Shown here in pieces: positions 8,113 to 15,259 of a DNA stretch of 21,318 nt. The notes beneath the pieces were generated by a model, which worked only from the letters and a program-made list of their open reading frames with translations, made no database searches and was not told where the DNA came from. Within the stretch, counting starts at the first letter, position 1; the number at the start of each line of letters is the position of its first letter. A program made the position numbers and the translations under genes. Origin of the DNA: Lachnospiraceae bacterium (lineage in GTDB: Bacteria > Bacillota > Clostridia > Lachnospirales > Anaerotignaceae); NCBI GenBank assembly GCA_019422065.1, contig JAHZEA010000004.1, positions 160,380 to 181,697 on the forward strand, given 5' to 3'.

Positions 8113-8161
8113 ACATATGTTTATAACATATGTTCTACGGTTGATTTGCTTTTCGGTTGAT
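8113..8161. promoter_or_regulatory. Palindrome and direct repeat between dehydratase and transporter genes
   Basis: A 21-base hairpin-capable palindrome, ACATATGTT (8113-8121) and AACATATGT (8125-8133) around a 3-base centre, is followed by two CGGTTGAT direct repeats 16 bases apart (8138-8145 and 8154-8161). All lie in the 227-base gap before the BCCT gene. They may regulate or stabilise the downstream message; I did not find a convincing promoter here, and the function is unknown. Confidence 0.3.
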
Positions 8162-8199
8162 GCATTTAGGTGGTTTTATTAAGTTAGGAGGATTTCCAT

Positions 8200-9747
8200 A
8201 TGGATAATAATAAAGCAAAAAGTAAAATAGAGTATAAAATCCTTGTACCATCAATGATATTTTTGGGAATTATATGTTCTTTAATATTTTTATTTCCTGA
8301 AAAATCTTCAGCAGTTATAGAAAAGGCCAATTCATGGTTTACAGCAAGTATGGGATGGGCTTATCTTATATTTTTTGTTGTATGTCTTTTGTTTTTGCTT
8401 GTTGTAGCTTTTTCACCTAAGTACGGAGGAATAAGATTTGGCGGACAAGATGCTAAGCCTGAATATTCTACATTTTCATGGGTTGGTATGTTAATTACTG
8501 CTGGTCTTGGTGCAAGTATTATGTATTGGGGAGCAATTGAATGGGCTAGTTATGTAATTGGACCTCCATTTGGTGTTGAAGCCGGTTCTTCAGAAGCATA
8601 TGTATGGGCAAGCAGTTATGGTTTATTCCATTGGGGTCCAAGTGCATGGGCTGTATATTGTATTTCAACTTTGCCATTAGCATATGCTTATTGGAACAGA
8701 AAAAGACCAATTTTAAAATTAAGCACAGCTTGTGAAGAAGTTATTGGAGAAAAACGCAGTAATGGTTTTTGGGGAAAGGTTATAGACATTTTCTTTGTTG
8801 TTGGTATAATAGGCGGCTGTGGTACAAGTATAGGTCTTGGAACACCTATGATAAGCACAGGTTTAAATAAATTATTTGGAATACCACAAACATTTAATAC
8901 ACAGCTTTTAATTATTGTTATTTGGGTTCTTGTTTTTGGATTTGCATGTTATGCTGGTATTGAAAAAGGAGTTAAGAGATTAAGTGACTTTAACTTTAAC
9001 TCAGCTATAGTTTTCTTGGCTATAATTTTTATTATAGGTCCAACAGCTTTTATTGCCAATAATTTAACTGAAGGAATTGGAACTATGTTCCAAAATTATA
9101 TAAGAATGAGTTTTACCACAGATGTTATTAGTAACGGTGGTTTCCCTCAGGCTTGGACTATTTTCTACTGGGCATGGTGGCTTGTTGTAGCACCTACAAT
9201 GGGACTTTGGGTAGCTCGTATTTCAAAAGGAAGAACAGTAAGAGAGGTAATTCTTGCTGAAATATGCATATGTTCATTGGGATGCTGGCTTATGTATGGA
9301 GTATTAGGAAATTATGGAATGTATCTTGACTTAAATGGTATATTGCCAATATCTGAAATTGCGGCTAATGAGTCAAACTATGAGGCTATTGCTGCTATGC
9401 TGCTTCATTTGCCTTTAGGAAAAATATTCTTATTTGCTTATTGCTTTATTATGTTCCTTTTCCTTGCAACAACAATTGATACAGTTGCAATGACTCTTGC
9501 TACAGCAACATCAAAAAATCTTAAAACAGGAGAAGACCCTTCACCTATGTATCGAGTATTTTGGGTTGCGGCACTTGTTTTATTACCGTTATCATTGATG
9601 TTTAGTGGAGGCGGTCTTAAGATATTACAGGCATCTTCGCAGTTAACATCATTCCCTCTTATAATAATATTTATTATTATGGCAATATCATTTATAAAGA
9701 TGGTTAAAAATGACAAAAAGAAAGAAAGGGGGAATAAAGATGCATAA
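8200..9747 (+). CDS. BCCT family transporter, CaiT-like
   Basis: Secondary transporter of the betaine/carnitine/choline family, an integral membrane protein with about 12 hydrophobic segments. The family signature FYWAWW (322-327), followed by ARISKGRTVRE, is intact, as is GLGTPMIS. Segments such as PPFGVE, LFHWGP and GGFPQAWT resemble E. coli CaiT (carnitine/gamma-butyrobetaine exchanger) more than BetP. Met334 lines up with CaiT Met331, but Asn265 stands where CaiT has Arg262, so the coupling-ion site looks mixed (alignment from memory). Length 515 aa against 504 for CaiT. TAGGAGG lies 8 bases before the ATG. It overlaps the next gene by 8 bases, so the two are probably translated together. 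Likely imports the zwitterionic or quaternary-amine substrate of module A. Confidence 0.88.
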   Translation: MDNNKAKSKIEYKILVPSMIFLGIICSLIFLFPEKSSAVIEKANSWFTASMGWAYLIFFVVCLLFLLVVAFSPKYGGIRFGGQDAKPEYSTFSWVGMLITAGLGASIMYWGAIEWASYVIGPPFGVEAGSSEAYVWASSYGLFHWGPSAWAVYCISTLPLAYAYWNRKRPILKLSTACEEVIGEKRSNGFWGKVIDIFFVVGIIGGCGTSIGLGTPMISTGLNKLFGIPQTFNTQLLIIVIWVLVFGFACYAGIEKGVKRLSDFNFNSAIVFLAIIFIIGPTAFIANNLTEGIGTMFQNYIRMSFTTDVISNGGFPQAWTIFYWAWWLVVAPTMGLWVARISKGRTVREVILAEICICSLGCWLMYGVLGNYGMYLDLNGILPISEIAANESNYEAIAAMLLHLPLGKIFLFAYCFIMFLFLATTIDTVAMTLATATSKNLKTGEDPSPMYRVFWVAALVLLPLSLMFSGGGLKILQASSQLTSFPLIIIFIIMAISFIKMVKNDKKKERGNKDA

Positions 9748-10885
9748 TGATTTATTGATAAAGGGCGGAAGATTGCTTTCTATTGATGATGGATATAATT
9801 ATGATAAAAAAGATATACTCATTAAAAACGGTAAGATAGAAAAAATATCTGATTCAATAGAATTTCAGGATGGATATGATGTTATTAATCTTAATGGTGA
9901 AATAGTTTCACCGGGGTTTATAGATGTTCATGGCCATTTAGATATAGATAATCCTATGCACATTGGTATTCATCCAGATGTTGTAGGTGTTAGAGTTGGA
10001 AATTCAGCTATAGTAGATGCAGGTTCTACCGGTGTTGAAAATTTTGAAAATTTTAGAGAAAAGTGTATAAAACATAGCTTAACAAAAGTCTATGCACTGC
10101 TGAATCTTTCGTGCAAAGGATTGGATACTTTTAGCGAATTATCAGATTCTTCAAGATTTAAAATTGACGAAATGCGTGATATGATAAATAAATATCCAAA
10201 TGAAATAATTGGAATTAAAGTTCGTTCTGATGGTGAGGCTACGCAAACTTTAGGAATATATCCGTTTGAATTAGGCCATAAATTAGCTCATGATATGAAT
10301 GTACCATTTGTTGTGCATGTAGGCGAGTATCCGCCTAAAATAAATGATATGCTTAAGGTTATTACAAAGGGAGATTTGCTTACACATTGTTATAATCAGT
10401 ATGCACCTAATGGCATTTATAATAGCTTAGTTGACGAAAATGGAGTTGTTCTTCCAGAAGTTTTTGAGGCTAAAAAAAGAGGCGCTTTGTTTGATGTTGG
10501 TCATGGCGGCTGCAGCTTTAGTTTTGATATAGCCAGAAAGGCATTTAGTCAGGGATTTTATCCTGATGTTATAAGCACAGATATATATGCATGGAATTTC
10601 CTTTCACCTGTATGGAGTCTTGCGCATACAGTTAACAAAATTATGCATGTTGGATTAAGCATTGAAAAGTGTATAAAATGTATTACATCAACTCCAGCTG
10701 ATTTTTTCCATCTTGAACACCAAGGCCATTTAAGAGAAAATTACTGTGGTGATATAACTATTTTTCATATTGAAAACAGAAATATAGAATTAGTCGATTC
10801 TAAAGGTGTGAAAGAAGTATGTCCGCAAGAAATAGTTGTTGATTATGTTGTTGTAGACGGTAAAGCAATGAATGTTAGTTTATAA
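9740..10885 (+). CDS. Amidohydrolase/deacetylase, EF_0837/Atu3266-like metallohydrolase
   Basis: TIM-barrel metallohydrolase of the amidohydrolase superfamily (dihydroorotase-like), cytoplasmic. Metal-site residues visible from the 9740 start: HGH (His64, His66), the probable carboxylated Lys160 (GIKVR), His193 (HVGE), His216 (LTHCYN) and Asp281 (STDIY); DVGHGG at 252-257 is typical of the EF_0837/AHA_3915 group. A studied relative, Atu3266, hydrolyses O-acetyl-(R)-mandelate, so cleavage of an acylated hydroxy acid, or deacetylation, is plausible; the true substrate is unknown. ATG 9740 is chosen because AAAGGGGG lies 7 bases upstream. An upstream ATG at 9710 would add ten lysine-rich residues inside the transporter gene with no ribosome site. 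Length 381 aa is normal. Last gene of the operon; a terminator follows. Confidence 0.85.
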   Translation: MHNDLLIKGGRLLSIDDGYNYDKKDILIKNGKIEKISDSIEFQDGYDVINLNGEIVSPGFIDVHGHLDIDNPMHIGIHPDVVGVRVGNSAIVDAGSTGVENFENFREKCIKHSLTKVYALLNLSCKGLDTFSELSDSSRFKIDEMRDMINKYPNEIIGIKVRSDGEATQTLGIYPFELGHKLAHDMNVPFVVHVGEYPPKINDMLKVITKGDLLTHCYNQYAPNGIYNSLVDENGVVLPEVFEAKKRGALFDVGHGGCSFSFDIARKAFSQGFYPDVISTDIYAWNFLSPVWSLAHTVNKIMHVGLSIEKCIKCITSTPADFFHLEHQGHLRENYCGDITIFHIENRNIELVDSKGVKEVCPQEIVVDYVVVDGKAMNVSL

Positions 10886-10936
10886 GTAGATAAATTATAG
10901 TAATCTACAAAAAATTAAATAATATAAAAATTAATT

Positions 10937-10980
10937 AAAAAAGTTCATTTATGGCAGAAATGTTATAAATGAACTTTTTT
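10937..10980 (+). terminator. Intrinsic terminator after the amidohydrolase
   Basis: Perfect 16-base arms, AAAAAAGTTCATTTAT at 10937-10952 and its complement at 10965-10980, with a 12-base loop and a terminal run of T. It closes the dehydratase-transporter-hydrolase operon. Confidence 0.88.
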
Positions 10981-11100
10981 TGTTTATATGTATTTATGAA
11001 TTATTATTTATTACGCTGTTTTGTTATGTTTATATCATGGACTGTTATAACAAAATATGAATTTACCATATGGCGTTATTATATAACAAGTGTTAGAAGT

Positions 11101-11135
11101 AAATAAAACAGACAGCTATGTAATTAACTGTCTGT
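11101..11135 (-). terminator. Probable terminator of the second GntR gene
   Basis: Perfect arms ACAGACAG (11108-11115) and CTGTCTGT (11128-11135), followed on the minus strand by TTTATTT. A second, weaker hairpin (AAAACTGTT 11184-11192 with AACAGTTTT 11201-11209) overlaps the stop codon. A near copy of the ACAGACAG hairpin ends the NhaC gene at 15158-15194. Confidence 0.6.
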
Positions 11136-11193
11136 AATAATTTTATATGTGGGTTAACAATACAATTATTGCAACTAGAAAACAAAACTGTTA

Positions 11194-11901
11194 TTAATAA
11201 AACAGTTTTTCGTTAAATGACTGTTTTGTAAAATACTCAGGCATGCTTTTAAGCAGTTTAGAGGCATATCTTTTTAAATCATAATCGTGATGAGCTGTCA
11301 GTGTTTCTGTTAAACCTTCTGAATTTTTTGTTTTTATATATTCAATTATTTTTTTATGCTCCATAAGCGTTTGGTTAAATTCATTGTTGTATGTTTTCCA
11401 GCCAAGTATCCTAAATCTTGTGCAGTGTATAAGACGACCTTCAATCATTTTCCATACTTCTATATGTCCGGCAATATTAAAAAGTTCCTGATGAAATAAG
11501 TAGTCATTTTTTACAAATTCAACAAAGTCATTATTTTTAACTGCAAGTTCCTGCATAAGAAGGAATTTTTCAATATTGTTTATATTTTCTATGCCTTTTT
11601 GCGCAAGTTCATTAAATACTCTGTTTTCTATGGTAAACCTGAGATATAATATTTCTTTTATTAAATATAAGTCTATAAGTGAAACAAAAGTACCTTTTTG
11701 CGGAGATATGTTTACAAGACCTTCTGATTCCAGAAGCATCATAGCCTCTCGTCTTGGGGTACGGCTTGCGCCTATTTCTTCTTCAATAGTATTTTCGTCT
11801 ATTCTTTCACCAGGAGTAAGCTCAAGATATTGTATTTTGTTTATTATGTTATTAAAAACTTTATCTTTTATAGAGTTTCCCTTTGTAGAAAATCCTATCA
11901 T
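11194..11901 (-). CDS. GntR family transcriptional regulator, FCD domain (module B)
   Basis: One-component regulator with a GntR winged helix (about 8-74) and an FCD ligand domain (about 78-215) carrying histidines at 137, 182 and 204, spaced as in the metal-binding FCD family. The recognition helix reads SRTPRREA (46-53), with Arg50 where nearly all relatives have Val (TPVREA). This could alter DNA contact or folding. Length 235 aa; the C-terminal 20 residues extend past the usual domain end. It is divergent from the M20 amidohydrolase gene, whose promoter is embedded in a 50-base palindrome, and a smaller palindrome (11952-11965) lies before its own start. Most likely represses the M20-YkvI operon and itself (inference). 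Confidence 0.88.
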   Translation of the reverse strand: MIGFSTKGNSIKDKVFNNIINKIQYLELTPGERIDENTIEEEIGASRTPRREAMMLLESEGLVNISPQKGTFVSLIDLYLIKEILYLRFTIENRVFNELAQKGIENINNIEKFLLMQELAVKNNDFVEFVKNDYLFHQELFNIAGHIEVWKMIEGRLIHCTRFRILGWKTYNNEFNQTLMEHKKIIEYIKTKNSEGLTETLTAHHDYDLKRYASKLLKSMPEYFTKQSFNEKLFY

Positions 11902-11951
11902 TATACTTCACCTTTCCATTATATATACTTTACTTAATATTACCATAAAAT

Positions 11952-11965
11952 AACATGTACGTGTT
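11952..11965. promoter_or_regulatory. Palindrome upstream of the second GntR gene
   Basis: AACATGTACGTGTT, symmetric in all but one pair, lies 50 bases upstream of the GntR start. Its left part, TAACATG (11951-11957), recurs at 12079-12085 and inverted at 12060-12066 within the large M20 operator, which suggests a shared binding protein. Candidate autoregulation site. Confidence 0.4.
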
Positions 11966-12047
11966 GTAATTTTATAAAAATATTAAGTTTAAAATATGAA
12001 CAACACATAATTTATATTAAATTTAATTGGCATAAATTTTTGTTAAA

Positions 12048-12097
12048 CTAGCATATTGACATGTTAGTATATATATGCTAACATGCAAGTATGCTAG
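12048..12097. promoter_or_regulatory. 50-base four-half-site operator before the M20 gene
   Basis: An interrupted palindrome centred between 12072 and 12073 in which 21 of 25 base pairs match. It contains four related half sites: TAGCATA (12049-12055), TAGTATA (12065-12071), TATGCTA (12074-12080) and TATGCTA (12090-12096). The outer and inner sites on each side are exactly 16 bases apart. The layout fits two cooperative GntR dimers. It spans the core promoter at 12056-12084, so binding would block polymerase. Confidence 0.68.
12056..12084 (+). promoter_or_regulatory. Promoter of the M20-YkvI operon
   Basis: A perfect -35 TTGACA (12056-12061) and a -10 TAACAT (12079-12084, 4 of 6) are separated by 17 bases, lying wholly within the 12048-12097 palindrome. 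The leader to the M20 start codon would be about 70 bases. Confidence 0.62.
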
Positions 12098-12161
12098 AGA
12101 AGGCGCACAAAATGAAATTTCAAAATAGCATTTTATTGTAATAAAAAGGAGGGGTAATTAT

Positions 12162-13586
12162 ATGGATGTTGCTGAAATTAAGAGTTTTGCCGAAGATTGG
12201 CTTAATAACAATTCAAAAGAATTTGAAGAACTTTCGGATTACATTTGGAATAATCCTGAACTTGGCCTTGAGGAATTCGGCGCTTTTAAAGCTGTTACAA
12301 ATATTCTTAAAAAATATGGTTTTTCTATTGAGTCCAATGTAGGAGAAATGCCAACAGCTTTTATTGCTACTTATGGTAATGGAAGACCTGTTATAGGAAT
12401 AAACGTTGAGTATGACTGTCTGCCTGGCCTTTCACAGCAAAAAGACAAAGCTTATCCTTGTCCTGTTAAAGAAGGGGCTCCAGGGCAGGGGTGTGGACAT
12501 AACATATTATGCTCTGCCGCTGTTAAAAGCGGAGTTGCCATAAGCCGAGTAATAGAAAAATTTAAACTTAGTGGAACAGTTAAACTTTTTGGCTCTCCTT
12601 ATGAAGAAGCAAGTGTTGGCAAACCGCTTATAGGTAGAACAGGCGCTTATAAAAATGTTGACTGTTTTCTTGATTGGCACCCTTGGCATTACAATAAAGC
12701 TGACTATGATAAATGCAATAGTGTTTTTGTAACCGAATATCATTTTAAGGGCAAGCTTTCTCATGGAGCTTATCCTTGGAGCGGAAGAAGTGCGTTTGAC
12801 GCTGCTATGCTTTTTGGCCATGCCCTTGAAATGCTTAGGGAACATATAATACCTTCAGGGCCTGACGCGGCACATACAATAAATTATACATTTACTGATG
12901 TAGGGGCAAAGTACGCCAATGTTGTTCCTGACAAAACCGTTGTTCAGCTTTATGGAAGGTTCAACTCTCTTGATGTATCAAAAGATGCTTTTGACAGAAT
13001 AATGGATGCGGCTAAAGGATGTGCTTTGGCTACAGGAACAACTGTTGAACGTAAAATAATTACATATACACATAATAAAATACCAAACAAAACTCTTGCT
13101 GAAGTTGTTCATAAAAATCTTGAACATTACGGGGCGCCTGATTTTACAGAGGAGGAACAAAATTTTGTTAAGGAAATGCAGAAATATTCAGGTCTTGAAC
13201 CTACAGGGTTAAGAACGGATATTGACAAATTCGGTCCAAGTGAAACTATAATATGTGATACATCGGAATTTTCATGGAATGCGCCTTATGCTACATTCTG
13301 GCTTGCAATGGGCCCGACTTCCGGATGGCATAACTGGATGGTTACAGCCTGCGCCGGAAATTCCATAGGGCGTAAAACACTCAGCAGGTCATCGCAGATA
13401 ACAACAGCATCTGCAATAGACATTATTTTAAACCCTGAAATTGTAAATAAAGCAAAAGAAGAATGGAATGAAAGAATGGGTGGCAATACTTATGAAAGTC
13501 TCTTGCCAAAAGACCATGTTCCACCTATTGGAATAAATGCTTCAACTATGGATAATTACTTCCCTGAAAGGGAAAGGGAAATTTAA
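12162..13586 (+). CDS. M20 family amidohydrolase, AbgB-like
   Basis: Cytoplasmic zinc/manganese peptidase-like amidohydrolase. Visible metal and active-site features: EYDCLP with Asp85, GCGHN with His113, YEEA with Glu148-Glu149, WHPWH with His173/His176, and a C-terminal GWHNW with His390. This layout and the TSEFSWNAP block follow AbgB, the p-aminobenzoyl-glutamate hydrolase subunit, and related N-acyl-amino-acid hydrolases. Length (474 aa) is close to AbgB (481 aa). The lid/dimerisation domain lies at about 190-310. No AbgA-like partner is present, so it may act alone. AAAAGGAGGGG precedes the ATG. It is co-transcribed with the YkvI-like transporter 20 bases downstream and is probably controlled by the divergent GntR protein. 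Substrate: an N-acylated amino acid or similar amide (inference). Confidence 0.86.
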   Translation: MDVAEIKSFAEDWLNNNSKEFEELSDYIWNNPELGLEEFGAFKAVTNILKKYGFSIESNVGEMPTAFIATYGNGRPVIGINVEYDCLPGLSQQKDKAYPCPVKEGAPGQGCGHNILCSAAVKSGVAISRVIEKFKLSGTVKLFGSPYEEASVGKPLIGRTGAYKNVDCFLDWHPWHYNKADYDKCNSVFVTEYHFKGKLSHGAYPWSGRSAFDAAMLFGHALEMLREHIIPSGPDAAHTINYTFTDVGAKYANVVPDKTVVQLYGRFNSLDVSKDAFDRIMDAAKGCALATGTTVERKIITYTHNKIPNKTLAEVVHKNLEHYGAPDFTEEEQNFVKEMQKYSGLEPTGLRTDIDKFGPSETIICDTSEFSWNAPYATFWLAMGPTSGWHNWMVTACAGNSIGRKTLSRSSQITTASAIDIILNPEIVNKAKEEWNERMGGNTYESLLPKDHVPPIGINASTMDNYFPEREREI

Positions 13587-13606
13587 AATCAAAAGGGGGA
13601 AATACT

Positions 13607-14815
13607 ATGTCAGATACAGCAAAAAGAGGATTTAAAATGTCAGGCAGCCTTGGACTTGCAGCACTTATGTTTTCTACTTACATAGGCCCAGGATATGCTT
13701 CCGGAACACAGACAGTATCTTTTTATTTAACAAAAGGCTGGATAGGCGTATGGCTTGCTCCTTTGGTGCTGGGTATACTTGCTTTTGTATGGAGCCTTTT
13801 GGTTTTTGAGTTCAACCGTGTATATAAGCCTAAAAATTACAGAGAACAGTCGGATATGATTTATAAAAATCCTGTAATTAAATATATTCTTGGTGTATTT
13901 AAGGAAATAATAGCATTTTTTCAGGTGTTTGTTGTAGTATCGGCAATGGTTTCGGGTGCAGCTACATTGCTTAATACAATGTTTAATATAAACATGCTTA
14001 TAGGAACAATATGTTTTTCCTTTGCTCTTATACTTCTTGTTTTAAAGGGAACAAATCTTGTTACAAAGGTAAGCGGAATACTTACAGTAATTATACTTGC
14101 TATAGTTATATATATAGCTATAATAGGAATTGGTCCTACATGGGAAGGAATGCGTACATTTCTTGCAGCACATACACAGCCTGAAGATTATGGTTTTTCT
14201 TCAAAAATTTATGCTTGGTTTGTTATACTTGGAAGTCTTTTTAATTTCCTTGCAGGTGCAAATGCGGCAGTTCCGGCATGTCTTGAAAGTATAAACACAA
14301 GAAAAGATGTTTTTGTGGCTTCATTTGTAAATGCAGCGCTCTGCACAGGAGCTACAATAATATGTACTATAATGTTTTCTGCCGGAATGCCTCAGATAGC
14401 AAATGAACCGCTTCCTATGATATATACACTTCAGAATCTTGTAGGAGCTGGTGCTTGGGTTCAGTACCTTTACTTTGTTGTTGCCATTGCGGCTATGCTC
14501 AGTACAGGCGTATCACTTGTTTACGGAATGACTGAAAGGTGGACACCTGTTATAGGTAAAAAACTGGGTACGGGTATAGGTGTAAAAACTAGATTTATAA
14601 TTGCATTTGTAATGGTTTTTGCATGTGTTCTTATGAGCCGTATAGGAATACTTGTTATTGTTAACAAATTTTATCCTATGCTCTTTAACATTGGCACACC
14701 TGTTATATTCTATCTTCTTTTTATTACAGTACCTTACCGTATGTATAAAGATAAAAAAGAAGGGTGCTATCCTAAAGATGAAAAAAGCGTTTCTAATATA
14801 ACAGTTAAAGCATAA
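13607..14815 (+). CDS. YkvI-like membrane transporter (APC superfamily)
   Basis: Integral membrane protein with about 10-11 hydrophobic helices. The N-terminal FSTYIGPGYASGTQ (22-35) is the broken-helix, glycine-rich substrate segment seen in YkvI/COG3949 proteins, distant relatives of the amino acid-polyamine-cation superfamily. Function of that family is not established; transport of an amino acid or peptide-like compound is the usual assumption. At 402 aa it is near full length, with a short basic, lysine-rich tail. It directly follows the M20 gene with its own AAAAGGGGG site, and a strong terminator follows. It probably imports the amide cleaved by the M20 enzyme. Confidence 0.78.
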   Translation: MSDTAKRGFKMSGSLGLAALMFSTYIGPGYASGTQTVSFYLTKGWIGVWLAPLVLGILAFVWSLLVFEFNRVYKPKNYREQSDMIYKNPVIKYILGVFKEIIAFFQVFVVVSAMVSGAATLLNTMFNINMLIGTICFSFALILLVLKGTNLVTKVSGILTVIILAIVIYIAIIGIGPTWEGMRTFLAAHTQPEDYGFSSKIYAWFVILGSLFNFLAGANAAVPACLESINTRKDVFVASFVNAALCTGATIICTIMFSAGMPQIANEPLPMIYTLQNLVGAGAWVQYLYFVVAIAAMLSTGVSLVYGMTERWTPVIGKKLGTGIGVKTRFIIAFVMVFACVLMSRIGILVIVNKFYPMLFNIGTPVIFYLLFITVPYRMYKDKKEGCYPKDEKSVSNITVKA

Positions 14816-14830
14816 AAAATAAATCATCTG

Positions 14831-14860
14831 AGCCTGACATGTATTGTGTCAGGCTTTTTT
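14831..14860 (+). terminator. Intrinsic terminator of the M20-YkvI operon
   Basis: Arms AGCCTGACA (14831-14839) and TGTCAGGCT (14847-14855), a 7-base loop and a following T run. GC-rich stem in AT-rich surroundings; starts 15 bases after the stop codon. Confidence 0.92.
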
Positions 14861-15157
14861 AATGTTACTGCTATGTGTAAATACTAAAAAGTAAATGAAA
14901 TGTCCTGCTTTCTGTAATAGGTTTTGTGGTAATAACGTTATGTTATGAGTATAAAAATTAAATTGGCGCAGTTTTGAATTATATTTAAAAAACAAGACCA
15001 ATTTAATGTATATGGGATATTGTATGTATAAAGCATTGCAATTTTAAGATTATTATAGAAAAAGTAGATGTATATAACAATTTAAGCAGATGTGTTAAAA
15101 TTATACTTTAAAATATTTGAAGTAATGATTTAAGAAATAAAAATATATTTTTAAAGC
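14861..15157. other. Gene-free gap between convergent operons
   Basis: No convincing reading frame. The only structure seen is a spaced inverted repeat, TTAAATTGG (14958-14966) and CCAATTTAA (14998-15006). It contains the TTGG/CCAA words used in module C operators, but it lies between gene ends, where a promoter site is unlikely. A small RNA cannot be excluded. Confidence 0.4.
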
Positions 15158-15194
15158 AAAACAGACAGTTTATTAATTAAAGACTGCCTGTTTT
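15158..15194 (-). terminator. Intrinsic terminator of the NhaC-family gene
   Basis: Arms 15158-15169 (AAAACAGACAGT) and 15183-15194 pair fully on the minus-strand RNA with one G-U pair, and are followed by a T-rich stretch. It is related to the hairpin at 11108-11135. Confidence 0.7.
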
Positions 15195-15259
15195 AAAATT
15201 ATATAACTAATATGGTTTATGTAACAAAATTCAACAGTGATTAATGCTGTTTAAAAATG

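Noticed and set aside
9710..9739. Earlier start for the amidohydrolase
   Set aside because: It would add ten lysine-rich residues inside the transporter gene without a ribosome site; ATG 9740 has a strong one.
12112..12141. Nine-codon frame MKFQNSILL between promoter and M20 gene
   Set aside because: Weak ribosome site, no attenuator hairpin and no biased codons; probably chance.
14958..15006. TTAAATTGG/CCAATTTAA inverted repeat as a further module C operator
   Set aside because: It lies between converging gene ends with no promoter in reach and its arms are 31 bases apart; kept only as a note in the gap entry.
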